DNA of 64,000 nucleotides from Clostridiales bacterium (GTDB taxonomy: Bacteria > Bacillota > Clostridia > TANB77 > CAG-508): positions 51,043 through 115,042 of the forward strand of contig DNVW01000006.1 in assembly GCA_003507395.1 (NCBI GenBank). Direction: 5' to 3'. Positions 1-9,097 of this stretch are shown in pieces (position 1 is the stretch's first letter; the number at the start of each line of letters is the position of its first letter). The translations under genes and the position numbers were made by a program. The notes beneath the pieces were generated by a model. The model was not told the DNA's origin. It saw only the letters and a program-made list of their open reading frames with translations, and ran no database searches.

Positions 1-17
1 CAAATTCTAAGTCCCCA

Positions 18-48
18 TTGACATACAATTTGTATTTTTGCATATAAT
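18..48 (+). promoter_or_regulatory. sigma-A-type promoter for the asparagine synthetase gene
   Basis: TTGACA at 18-23 and TATAAT at 43-48 are both perfect, with a rather long 19-bp spacer. They lie just upstream of the ribosome binding site AGAAAGGA (64-71) and the ATG at 80. Confidence 0.6.
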
Positions 49-79
49 ATTTATATATTTTTTAGAAAGGACGTTTAGA

Positions 80-1915
80 ATGAGTGGTATTGTAGGTTTT
101 TTTAACATTAAAGATAAAATTATGAATGCACAAGAAATTTTATTAAATATGTATAATAAAATTTCTCATAGAGGCTTAGACAAAGATGGCCTTTATATTA
201 GTAATACTGTTTCATTAGGTCATAGAAGTATTATACCTGAAGATAAACAACCAATACAATTTAGTTTTGCTGAAAACAATTATGTTATTGTATATGATGG
301 AACATTATATAATTCAGATGAATTAAAACATGAATTAGAACAATACGATTTTTGTTTTTCAACTAATTCTGATGCAGAAGTAATTTTAAAAGGATACATA
401 CATTTTCAAGAAAAAATAGTTAACAAGTTAAATGGTGTATTTGCTTTTGCTATTTGGAATACTAATGAAAATTTATTATTTATAGCCAGAGATCATTTTG
501 GAATTAAACCATTATATTATACTAATATTAATAATAGTTTTGTGTTTGCTTCTGAAATAAAGGCATTGTTTGAATTTCCAAATGTTGAGCCAAAATTAGA
601 CACTATTGGTATATATGAATTAGTTGGTATCGGTCCAGCACATACTCCTGGAATGACAGTCTTTAAAAACATATATGAAGTAGAACCTGCTAATTATATT
701 ATTGTTAATGAAACAGGTCTTCATTCTAAAAATTATTGGCAGTTAATAAGCCGTCCTCATACTGATAGTTTAGGTAAAACCTGTGAAAAAGTACGATACT
801 TATTAGAAGATAGTATAGAAAAACAAGTATCTTCAGAATTACCATTATGCTCTTTTCTTTCAGGTGGATTAGACTCAAGTATTATCAGTTTATATGCCTC
901 AGATTATTGCAAGAATAATGATCTTCCTCCTTTAGATACTTATTCTATTGATTATATTGATAATGATAAAAATTTTGTTAAAAGTGATTTTCAGCCTAAT
1001 TCAGATAACTATTATATCAATTTAATGAACAAAAAGCTATATTCTAAACATCATAATATTGTTTTAGACACTCCCGAATTGGCAGATGCTCTTGAAAGCG
1101 CAATGATTGCTCGTGATATGCCTGGCATGGCCGATATTGACTCTTCTTTATTATTATTTTGCAAAAATGTAAAACCAGAATCAAGTATAGCTCTAACTGG
1201 AGAATGTGCTGATGAAATTTTTGCAGGATACCCCTGGTTCTTTAGAGAAGATGCTTTAAGCAGTAATACCTTTCCTTGGTCAATTGCTATAACAGAAAGG
1301 CAACATTTACTTAACAATATTATTGCCGAAAAAGTAGATTTGAAAGAATATATAGACTATAGGTATAAAGAAAGTTTAGATAAAGTAAATTTGCTTGATA
1401 CTGATGATGAAGAAACCAATCAAAAGAAAAAAATATCTTATTTAACATTAAACTGGTTTATGCAAACTTTGTTAGATAGAGCCGATAGAATGAGTATGTA
1501 TAATGGGTTTGAAATAAGAGTTCCTTTTTGTGATTATCGATTAGTTGAATATGTATGGAATATTCCTTGGGAACTAAAAGCTTTAAATGGTAGAGAAAAA
1601 GGATTATTAAGATATATTATGAAAGATGCTTTACCTTCAGAAATTGTAGATAGAAAAAAGAGTCCATATCCTAAAACACATAATCCAACATATTTAAAAA
1701 AGGTAAAGCAAATGCTTAATTCTATAATGCAAGACCCAAATGCACCTATTAATATTTTATTTAATAGAGACTACATTACAGAAATAATAGATACAGAAGG
1801 CAAGTCTTTTTCAAGACCATGGTTTGGTCAATTGATGACTGGACCTCAACTTATGGCTTATCTTTGTCAAGTGAATATGTGGCTTGAGAGGTATCAGCCT
1901 AAAATTGAATTGTAG
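80..1915 (+). CDS. asnB: asparagine synthetase B-like protein with Cys2-to-Ser change
   Basis: A 611-aa protein of the class II glutamine amidotransferase / asparagine synthase family. It would amidate aspartate using ATP and an ammonia source in the cytosol. The ATG at 80 is chosen because it follows AGAAAGGA and gives the usual family N-terminus. The synthetase site is intact: SGGLDSS near residue 265 is the PP-loop. The N-terminal glutaminase half is aberrant. The protein starts MSGIVG where the family has MCGIVG, so the nucleophilic Cys is Ser, and neighbouring motifs are loose (HRGLD for HRGPD, DGTLYN for NGEIYN). Glutamine hydrolysis is therefore doubtful, and an ammonia-dependent or specialised role is inferred. 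It is a single gene closed by a terminator; its last 58 bp recur at 3461-3518. Confidence 0.85.
   Translation: MSGIVGFFNIKDKIMNAQEILLNMYNKISHRGLDKDGLYISNTVSLGHRSIIPEDKQPIQFSFAENNYVIVYDGTLYNSDELKHELEQYDFCFSTNSDAEVILKGYIHFQEKIVNKLNGVFAFAIWNTNENLLFIARDHFGIKPLYYTNINNSFVFASEIKALFEFPNVEPKLDTIGIYELVGIGPAHTPGMTVFKNIYEVEPANYIIVNETGLHSKNYWQLISRPHTDSLGKTCEKVRYLLEDSIEKQVSSELPLCSFLSGGLDSSIISLYASDYCKNNDLPPLDTYSIDYIDNDKNFVKSDFQPNSDNYYINLMNKKLYSKHHNIVLDTPELADALESAMIARDMPGMADIDSSLLLFCKNVKPESSIALTGECADEIFAGYPWFFREDALSSNTFPWSIAITERQHLLNNIIAEKVDLKEYIDYRYKESLDKVNLLDTDDEETNQKKKISYLTLNWFMQTLLDRADRMSMYNGFEIRVPFCDYRLVEYVWNIPWELKALNGREKGLLRYIMKDALPSEIVDRKKSPYPKTHNPTYLKKVKQMLNSIMQDPNAPINILFNRDYITEIIDTEGKSFSRPWFGQLMTGPQLMAYLCQVNMWLERYQPKIEL
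1851..1908 (+). repeat. 58-bp direct repeat, copy 1 (3' end of asnB)
   Basis: This stretch encodes the asnB C-terminus and is identical, base for base, to 3461-3518. The sequences differ to the left of the repeat and are only loosely similar to the right. Confidence 0.9.
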
Positions 1916-1956
1916 AACAATTTTGAAGTTCCAATTTGGAACCCTTAAGGATATAT

Positions 1957-1987
1957 AAAAACAGGCTGAAATGCCTGTTTTTTCTTT
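1957..1987 (+). terminator. intrinsic terminator after asnB
   Basis: An AACAGGC / GCCTGTT stem with a short loop is followed by TTTTTTCTTTTT. It lies 40 bp after the asnB stop. Confidence 0.8.
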
Positions 1988-2045
1988 TTACTTTTACTCT
2001 ATTTTATTAAAAATTATTTTCTTATAAGCATAATTTGTTCACTTT

Positions 2046-3287
2046 TTATAAATCTAAACTATCTTTATTCAATAAAAATTCTTGTATTCCCATTATTACA
2101 ATTCCGTCATCAGTTCTCCATAACTTTATATTATCTTTTACAACTATTATTTTTTTAAAACTATCTCCAATATTATTTAGTGACCTTGATTCTTGAATTG
2201 TTTTTTCTTTTGTATCCAAATTAAGTGCTGACTGAATATAATATCTTTTATTTCCTAAATTGCATACAAAGTCAACTTCCAATTGTTTTCTTTTACCTTC
2301 TTCTCTAACTTCTACAACACCTACATCAACATTGTATCCTCTAATTAATAATTCATTATAAATAATGTTTTCCATCAAATAATTTTCTTCTTGTTGTCTA
2401 AAATTAAGTCTAGCATTTCTTAAACCTATATCGGAAAAATAATATTTTTGTGGTGTCTGAATATACTTTTTTCCTTTAATGTCATATCTAGTTGATTTAT
2501 TAACTATAAATGAATCTTCTATATCTGCTATATATGAATTTATTGTATTTAATGATAGTTCTTTTTCTCCCTTACTTTTAAAAGTATCAAATATTTTTTG
2601 TGGGTTAGTCAGTGAACCTACTGATGATGCTAACATATTAATTAAACTATCTAAAATATCTATTCTTTGTATATTATTTCTTTCAACAATATCTTTTATA
2701 TATGTTTGTTCAAATAATTCTTTTAAGTATTGTGATTTTTCTTCATCATTTTTCTTTGATAAAATTAATGGCATTCCTCCATAGGTAACATATTCATTCC
2801 ATGCCTCATATTTATCGCCATTAAATGCTGATAAAAATTCCGCAAATGACAGCGGATTAACTTTAATTTGATCTCCTCTTCCCCTGAATTCTGTTATTAT
2901 GTCAGATGATAAAAATTTCGAATTACTTCCTGTAACATATACATCTATATTTTTCTCATATAATAAGCCATTTAAAACAAATTCAAAACCTTTTACTAGC
3001 TGTATTTCGTCAAGAATTACATAATACATATCTTTATCTTTTATTAAACTTCGAATATATTCATTTAAAGCTTTAGAGTCACGATATTTTTCATTCTCCA
3101 CTCTATCAAGTTCTAATTTTATAATATGATCTTCTTTTACACCGTCTGCCAACAAATAATTTTTAAACAATGGGTCTAATAAATAGGACTTTCCACAACG
3201 TCTAATTCCAGTAATAATTTTAATTAAACCATTTTCTCTTCTATTTATTATTTTGTTTAAATATAAGTCTCTTTTTATTTCTTTCAC
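2046..3287 (-). CDS. AAA family ATPase, AAA_14/DUF4143 type
   Basis: About 413 aa. The N-terminal P-loop domain has Walker A (GIRRCGKSYLL, near residue 30) and Walker B (YVILDEIQ, near residue 90). A C-terminal DUF4143-type half follows, with the PD-(D/E)XK-like EVDFV near residue 340. Families of this type are usually archaeal/bacterial orphan ATPases of uncertain role, often single-gene accessory cargo; the substrate is unknown. GTG at 3287 is the preferred start because AAGGAG lies 8 nt upstream; a GTG at 3296 is too close to it. The gene stands alone, opposite in strand to asnB, and is bracketed by the two 58-bp asnB-derived repeats, which suggests it arrived as an insertion. Confidence 0.8.
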   Translation of the reverse strand: MKEIKRDLYLNKIINRRENGLIKIITGIRRCGKSYLLDPLFKNYLLADGVKEDHIIKLELDRVENEKYRDSKALNEYIRSLIKDKDMYYVILDEIQLVKGFEFVLNGLLYEKNIDVYVTGSNSKFLSSDIITEFRGRGDQIKVNPLSFAEFLSAFNGDKYEAWNEYVTYGGMPLILSKKNDEEKSQYLKELFEQTYIKDIVERNNIQRIDILDSLINMLASSVGSLTNPQKIFDTFKSKGEKELSLNTINSYIADIEDSFIVNKSTRYDIKGKKYIQTPQKYYFSDIGLRNARLNFRQQEENYLMENIIYNELLIRGYNVDVGVVEVREEGKRKQLEVDFVCNLGNKRYYIQSALNLDTKEKTIQESRSLNNIGDSFKKIIVVKDNIKLWRTDDGIVIMGIQEFLLNKDSLDL

Positions 3288-3460
3288 GCTTCCCACTCCT
3301 TTGAAGATCTTTGCCTTCTATGTCAATTTTCTTCATTTTTATTATAATACATTTAATAATATTAATCAATATTATTAATGAACTTTTTTGCCTTTTTTGT
3401 TAAAAATCTTCACTAATATAGTAATAATTATTATATGTATTAATTAAAATAAAATTCATT

Positions 3461-3525
3461 TTATGGCTTATCTTTGTCAAGTGAATATGTGGCTTGAGAG
3501 GTATCAGCCTAAAATTGAGATATAA
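3461..3525 (+). pseudogene. asnB 3'-end remnant, direct repeat copy 2
   Basis: Positions 3461-3518 repeat asnB 1851-1908 exactly, and the frame continues to its own stop (ending Lys-Ile-Glu-Ile, stop). No upstream asnB sequence precedes it. The piece is therefore either the original asnB end displaced by insertion of the ATPase segment, or the residue of a second asnB-like gene. Confidence 0.8.
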
Positions 3526-3546
3526 AATGTTTTTGAGGTTGCAAGC

Positions 3547-3577
3547 AAAAAAGGACGTATTATTTACGTCCTTTTTG
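3547..3577 (-). terminator. bidirectional terminator between the asnB remnant and ppdK
   Basis: AAGGACGTA / TACGTCCTT stem flanked by A-run and T-run, so usable on both strands. On the minus strand it ends ppdK, whose stop is at 3587. Confidence 0.75.
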
Positions 3578-3586
3578 ATTATCTAT

Positions 3587-6211
3587 TTATCTAGGATATT
3601 TGATTGCGGCTTGTGCAGCAGCTAATCTTGCTATTGGAACTCTGTATGGTGAACAAGATACATAGTCTAATCCTACTCTTTGGCAGAATTCAACTGAAGC
3701 TGGGTTTCCACCATGCTCTCCACATATTCCTAAATGGATATCTGGTCTTGTTTCTCTTCCCATTTTTGCTGCCATTTCTACTAATTTTCCAACACCTTTT
3801 TGGTCTAATTTAGCAAATGGATCTGACTCATATATTTTCTTTGAATAGTAATCTCCTAAGAATTTTCCAGCATCATCACGGCTAAATCCAAATGTCATTT
3901 GTGTTAAGTCATTTGTACCGAATGAGAAAAATTCAGCTTCTTTTGCTATTTCGTCAGCTGTTAAAGCAGCTCTTGGTATTTCTATCATTGTACCAACTAA
4001 GTATTTTAATTCTACTCCTGCTTCTTTTATTATTTGGTCAGCTACTCTTGTTACTATATCTTTAACATATTTTAATTCTTTAACTTCTCCAACAAGTGGA
4101 ATCATTATCTCTGGAACTACATTCATTCCTTCTTTATTTACATTTATTGCAGCTTCTATAACAGCTCTTGTTTGCATTTCTGCAATTTCAGGATATGTTA
4201 CAGCAAGACGGCATCCTCTGTGTCCCATCATTGGGTTGAATTCATGTAGTCCTTCAACTATATTTTTTAGTTCTTCAAATGTTAATCCCATTTCTTCTGC
4301 TAAAGCTCTAATATCTTCATCATCATGTGGTACAAACTCATGTAGAGGTGGATCTAAAAATCTAATTGTTACTGGGTAACCTTTCATTTCTCTATATAAT
4401 CCTTCAAAATCTCCTCTTTGCATTGGAAGTATTTTTGCTAAAGCTTTTGCTCTTTGTTCTGGTGTTTTAGAAACTATCATTTCTCTTATTGCAGCAATTC
4501 TGTCAGGTGCGAAGAACATATGCTCTGTTCTACATAATCCTATACCTTCTGCTCCAAATTCATATGCTTGTTTAGCATCTCTTGGTGTATCAGCGTTTGT
4601 TCTAACTTTTAATTGTCTGTATTGATCTGCCCATCCCATTAATTTTGCAAAGTTTCCAGAAACTGAAGCTTCTACAGTTTCTATTTTTTCTCCATATACA
4701 TTTCCTGTAGAACCGTCTAGAGAAATCCATTCTCCTTCTGCTACTTTTCTTCCGTCTGGTAATGTAAAGTATTTTTCTTCTTCATTTACCACTATTTCTC
4801 CACATCCTGCAACACAACAAGTTCCCATACCACGAGCAACAACTGCAGCATGTGATGTCATACCTCCACGTACTGTAAGTACACCATGGCATACATTCAT
4901 TCCATCTATATCTTCTGGTGATGTTTCAAGTCTTACTAAGATTAAGTCTTTTTCTCCAGCTTCATGCATTTCAACAGCTTTATCTGCTGTAAATACTACT
5001 TTACCTGTAGCAGCACCTGGTGATGCAGCTAATCCTTTTGCTACTACTTTTGCAGCTTTTAATGCAGCTTGATCAAAATTTGGATGTAATAATTGATCTA
5101 ATTGATTTGGTTCAACTCTTAAAACAGCTTCTTTTTCTGTTATCATTCCTTCATTTACTAAATCAACTGCTATTTGTAATGCGGCATTTGCTGTTCTTTT
5201 TCCATTTCTTGTTTGTAAGAAGAATAATTTTCCTCTTTCAATTGTAAACTCCATGTCTTGCATATCTTTATAATGTTTTTCTAATTTTTGTGAATACATT
5301 ACAAAATCTTCATATGCTTTTGGATTTGTCTCTTTTAATTGTTCAATTGGTTGTGGTGTTCTAATACCTGCAACAACATCTTCACCTTGTGCATTCATTA
5401 GATATTCTCCAAATAATTTGTTCTCTCCTGTTGCTGGATTACGAGTAAATGCAACACCAGTTCCACAGTCGTCTCCCATATTACCAAATACCATTTCTTG
5501 TACGTTAACGGCTGTTCCCCAACTTCCTGGTATGTCATTTAATCTTCTATATGTTATTGCTCTTGCATTATTCCAACTTCTAAATACAGCTTTAACAGCT
5601 TCCATTAATTGTATTCTTGAATCTTGTGGAAAATCTTCTCCTTTTTGTTCTTTGTAAATTGCTTTAAATTGTACAACTAAGTCTTTTAAATCCTCTGCTG
5701 TTAATTCTGTATCTAATTTAACACCTTTTTCTTCTTTCTTTTTATCTATTATTTTCTCGAAGAATGGTTTTGGTATTTCCATAACAACATCACTGAACAT
5801 TTGAATAAATCTTCTGTAACTGTCATATGCAAATCTCTCATTTTTTTCTGCCATTCCTTTTAAAACATTGTCATTTAATCCTAGGTTTAATATTGTATCC
5901 ATCATTCCAGGCATTGATGCTCTAGCTCCTGAACGTACAGATACTAATAAAGGATTTTCTACATCTCCTAGTTTTTTTCCTGTAATTTCTTCTAATTTTT
6001 TAAGATTTTCAAAAATTTCTTCTTCTATTTCTTTTGAAATTTTTTCTCCATCTTCATAATACTTTGTACAAGCTTCTGTCGAAACAGTAAAACCTTGTGG
6101 TATAGGTAATCCTAAGTTAGTCATCTCTGCTAAGTTTGCACCTTTTCCACCTAGTAGTTCTCTCATACTAGCATTTCCTTCTTTAAATAAGTAAACATAC
6201 TTGTGACTCAT
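3587..6211 (-). CDS. ppdK: pyruvate, phosphate dikinase
   Basis: An 874-aa cytosolic enzyme that interconverts pyruvate + ATP + Pi and PEP + AMP + PPi. In anaerobic clostridia it usually works glycolytically or in gluconeogenesis. The full domain order is present: N-terminal ATP-grasp nucleotide-binding domain (GGKGANLAEM near residue 22), central swivelling domain with the phospho-His motif (GGMTSHAAVVARG near residue 447), and C-terminal PEP/pyruvate barrel (LCRTEHMFF; GTNDLTQMTFGFSRDD; GICGEHGG near residue 830). Length is normal for the family. The start follows AGGAGG. It is monocistronic, with a terminator directly downstream. Confidence 0.97.
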   Translation of the reverse strand: MSHKYVYLFKEGNASMRELLGGKGANLAEMTNLGLPIPQGFTVSTEACTKYYEDGEKISKEIEEEIFENLKKLEEITGKKLGDVENPLLVSVRSGARASMPGMMDTILNLGLNDNVLKGMAEKNERFAYDSYRRFIQMFSDVVMEIPKPFFEKIIDKKKEEKGVKLDTELTAEDLKDLVVQFKAIYKEQKGEDFPQDSRIQLMEAVKAVFRSWNNARAITYRRLNDIPGSWGTAVNVQEMVFGNMGDDCGTGVAFTRNPATGENKLFGEYLMNAQGEDVVAGIRTPQPIEQLKETNPKAYEDFVMYSQKLEKHYKDMQDMEFTIERGKLFFLQTRNGKRTANAALQIAVDLVNEGMITEKEAVLRVEPNQLDQLLHPNFDQAALKAAKVVAKGLAASPGAATGKVVFTADKAVEMHEAGEKDLILVRLETSPEDIDGMNVCHGVLTVRGGMTSHAAVVARGMGTCCVAGCGEIVVNEEEKYFTLPDGRKVAEGEWISLDGSTGNVYGEKIETVEASVSGNFAKLMGWADQYRQLKVRTNADTPRDAKQAYEFGAEGIGLCRTEHMFFAPDRIAAIREMIVSKTPEQRAKALAKILPMQRGDFEGLYREMKGYPVTIRFLDPPLHEFVPHDDEDIRALAEEMGLTFEELKNIVEGLHEFNPMMGHRGCRLAVTYPEIAEMQTRAVIEAAINVNKEGMNVVPEIMIPLVGEVKELKYVKDIVTRVADQIIKEAGVELKYLVGTMIEIPRAALTADEIAKEAEFFSFGTNDLTQMTFGFSRDDAGKFLGDYYSKKIYESDPFAKLDQKGVGKLVEMAAKMGRETRPDIHLGICGEHGGNPASVEFCQRVGLDYVSCSPYRVPIARLAAAQAAIKYPR

Positions 6212-6336
6212 AAAAAACCTCCTATATATTTTTTTATTAGTAATAAAATAATAAATATTGATGCCTTAATTAAATTAAAACATCAATATTATATACATAA
6301 TTTCGAAAAAAGTAAATGCTTTTTCGAAAAAAATGT

Positions 6337-7365
6337 TTAAAATTGTTCTTTTAATGAATGGCTAAATATTTTCATAACTCTATTATATTTTGGTATTATT
6401 CCTTCTTTTTTTTCTGCTGACAAACTTGGCTTTAATTGAAATACTCCTGGAAAGCAATTTCCTTCTACAATTACAGGTCCATTTTCAGAAATTGCAACAT
6501 CCCATCCAATATATCCTATTTCAGGAACAACTTTTGCTGCCTCTTTTACCATTTCTACTGCTTCTTTAAATTTTGGTACTTTAAACCCAACAATTTTTAC
6601 TTTAGATATTGGATGTTCATAAAATATATTATCTTGCTGGTCTATTGCTTCTGCAAAAACAACTCCATTTTCATCAACATACGTATACATTCCACCGCTT
6701 GAAAAATTATCTACTACACCACCATTTCCAATTTTTAATATAGCTTGTAGGAAATAAGATTGCCCGTCTTTATAAAATGTAAACATTCTTAATGTATTAA
6801 CAGATTTACTGTAAAGTTTATTCATTTCTGGATGTTGTTTAATACATTCTTCAACTAATAATTGTTTTTTGTATAATAAACTGTTATAAATTGTTTTGGC
6901 ATCCTCTTCATTTTTATATTCGAATTTTTCTATTCCTTTTCCGCCTTCTCCATCTAGTGGCTTAACAATAATAACTTTATTTTCTTGGAAGAATTTTAAA
7001 AATTCTTGAAAGTTTTGCTCATTTAAAATCATCCATTTTCTTTTCAAAAATTTATTGTATTTTTCATACATTTCATCTTTATTTTCAAATATATGGAACT
7101 GAGTTTTGTCATTAAACTGTTTTATTATTTCATTGTTTTTTCCTCTGGTTAAATATGTTTTTCTTTGTTCACTATTTAAATTATAAAATTCAAATTCTTG
7201 ATAATCATAATATCCTGCTTGATATCTTAGTCCACAATTAACCATATCTAATAAAATAAAAATTATATTTTTATTTGTTTTTTTTGAAACCTTTTTTGCA
7301 ATTTTTAACATATTTTTATAGTCCACATTTATAATATGTTTAAATAAATATTTAATTTTCCCCAT
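6337..7365 (-). CDS. ATP-grasp protein of the sugar-transfer-associated type
   Basis: About 342 aa. The start is set at the ATG at 7365 because AAGGGGAAG lies just upstream, whereas the longer reading from 7410 has none. An ATP-grasp fold is indicated by KPLDGEGGKGIEKF (lysine and Gly-rich loop), by LLVEECIKQHPEMNKL, and by the C-terminal GPVIVEGNCFPG, which supplies metal-binding Glu/Asn. The closest recognisable family is the ATP-grasp enzymes found beside capsule and glycan genes, which form amide or ester bonds on cell-envelope polymers. The substrate is unknown. It lies downstream of a SpoVB/MurJ-like flippase and is probably co-transcribed, which fits an envelope role. Confidence 0.7.
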   Translation of the reverse strand: MGKIKYLFKHIINVDYKNMLKIAKKVSKKTNKNIIFILLDMVNCGLRYQAGYYDYQEFEFYNLNSEQRKTYLTRGKNNEIIKQFNDKTQFHIFENKDEMYEKYNKFLKRKWMILNEQNFQEFLKFFQENKVIIVKPLDGEGGKGIEKFEYKNEEDAKTIYNSLLYKKQLLVEECIKQHPEMNKLYSKSVNTLRMFTFYKDGQSYFLQAILKIGNGGVVDNFSSGGMYTYVDENGVVFAEAIDQQDNIFYEHPISKVKIVGFKVPKFKEAVEMVKEAAKVVPEIGYIGWDVAISENGPVIVEGNCFPGVFQLKPSLSAEKKEGIIPKYNRVMKIFSHSLKEQF

Positions 7366-7423
7366 ATTAAAACTTCCCCTTATATATTTGAAATATTTTT
7401 TAAGAAACACTTTATTTTTCTAT

Positions 7424-9067
7424 TTAGCACAATTTTATTTTTTCTAAAACTTTATAAATTTTAGTTCCAAATGGAAGCATTAAAATGTCCCCCTTGGTTA
7501 AAACATTTAATTTCAACAATGTTAATCCATAACTTAGTACTCCTATCATGATAGATATTAATGTTGATATTTTAGGATTAATAATTAGTCCTAAAATATA
7601 GTTAGTAATATAAACCAATATTCCCATGATTATACCTGATAAAATAGGCTTTAATATATTTTTATTAAAATTAATATTTAATTTAATACTTTTCCTTAAA
7701 GCAGTATACGATACACTGAATGCAATAATTTGGCATACTATAGAGCTTATTGGTGCTCCATATATATTTATTATAGGATTAGTAATTAAAATTACATTTA
7801 AAATTAGTTTTACAGTAGCACCTATTGCTAAAGCTATTGCAGGTATATGAACCTTGTTTAGACCTTGTAATCCACTATTTATTGTTTGGTTTATTGCAAC
7901 AAATATCATTGCAATAGCAGCTAACCTTAAAACTCCAGCACCTTCTGATGCAGATGGATATATTAATTTTAAAATTGGTTCTGCTAATGTAATAAATCCA
8001 ATAGCACAAGGAATTATTATTAAAATTGAGATAAAGACTGAAAAAGATAATCTTTTATTAGTTGTTTCATAATCTTTTTGTGCTATAGAATGTGATATTG
8101 CTGGTACTAATGCTGTAGAAAGTGCTATATTTATTGCTATTGGTAAATTAATTAAAGTATCTACTTTTGATAATATGCCAGCCTTTTGCATTGCTAATTG
8201 TTCTAATTCTTCTTTAATATTTATTATTCCGCTATATGCTATTTGTATACAATTACTTACAGTAGTAGTATCTATTACTGATGTTATAATTGATATTATA
8301 GATCCAATTGTAATTGGGATAGAAAACGCTAATATTGTTTTTAACAACTGTTTGTTTGTTTTAGTTGCTTCGGGAGATTTTTTTAAATCTTCTTTAGTAG
8401 CTTTTATCTTATGTTTTTTATAATATAGAATTATATAGATAAATGTCAAAATAACAGATATTGTTGTAGATATATTCCCTCCTGCTGCCATTATATATGC
8501 ATCTTTTCCAATAAGAGCATATACAAATGTAATACTTAATATACAATTTAAAAACTGTTCCAATGTATATGAAATACTAGCAGGTTTCATATCACTTTGT
8601 GCATTAAAATATCCTCTTAAAACTGATGATGCTGCAACAAATACTATAGCTGGTGCTAGTACTCTAAGTACATAACTAACATCTGGAACATTTAATACCT
8701 TAGTAGCTATTAAATCTGCTCCTAAGAATAGTGTTATTGAGAAAAATAGTCCTATTCCTGCAAATAGCCTCATTGCTATTTTAAATATTCTGTGTGCACC
8801 AGCCTTATCATCAATTGCTAATCTTTCTGAAACCAGTTTACTTACAACTGTTGGAATTCCAATTGAACATAAAGATAGAAGCAATGAATATATCTGATAC
8901 CCTGAAGCATAATAGCCTAAGCCTGTATCTCCAAATCCTTCTATATTTGTTATTACTAATTTATAAATTAGTCCCATTACTTTTACAGCCACTTCTGAAA
9001 ACATAAGTATTAAAACATTTTTCATAAATGAAATTTTGGGTTTATTATTTATTTTTTGTTCTTCCAA
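7424..9067 (-). CDS. SpoVB/MurJ-type polysaccharide flippase (MOP superfamily)
   Basis: A 547-aa integral membrane protein with about 14 hydrophobic segments, a short cytoplasmic N-terminus and the family N-terminal signature (a long first helix then GLGYYASGYQIYSLLLSL). Relatives translocate lipid-linked peptidoglycan or polysaccharide precursors, and the SpoVB branch acts in spore cortex synthesis. A TTG at 9067 follows GAGGAAG and is the probable start; an internal ATG about 15 codons later is the alternative. It lies between glyQS and the ATP-grasp gene on the same strand with small gaps. The exact substrate cannot be told from sequence. Confidence 0.8.
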   Translation of the reverse strand: MEEQKINNKPKISFMKNVLILMFSEVAVKVMGLIYKLVITNIEGFGDTGLGYYASGYQIYSLLLSLCSIGIPTVVSKLVSERLAIDDKAGAHRIFKIAMRLFAGIGLFFSITLFLGADLIATKVLNVPDVSYVLRVLAPAIVFVAASSVLRGYFNAQSDMKPASISYTLEQFLNCILSITFVYALIGKDAYIMAAGGNISTTISVILTFIYIILYYKKHKIKATKEDLKKSPEATKTNKQLLKTILAFSIPITIGSIISIITSVIDTTTVSNCIQIAYSGIINIKEELEQLAMQKAGILSKVDTLINLPIAINIALSTALVPAISHSIAQKDYETTNKRLSFSVFISILIIIPCAIGFITLAEPILKLIYPSASEGAGVLRLAAIAMIFVAINQTINSGLQGLNKVHIPAIALAIGATVKLILNVILITNPIINIYGAPISSIVCQIIAFSVSYTALRKSIKLNINFNKNILKPILSGIIMGILVYITNYILGLIINPKISTLISIMIGVLSYGLTLLKLNVLTKGDILMLPFGTKIYKVLEKIKLC

Positions 9068-9097
9068 TACACTTCCTCATTTCTCTTTTGAATAATA

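Noticed and set aside
38..79. Longer asparagine synthetase starting at 38
   Set aside because: It would put 14 extra residues before the conserved MSGIVG start. A good ribosome binding site (AGAAAGGA) fits the ATG at 80 instead.
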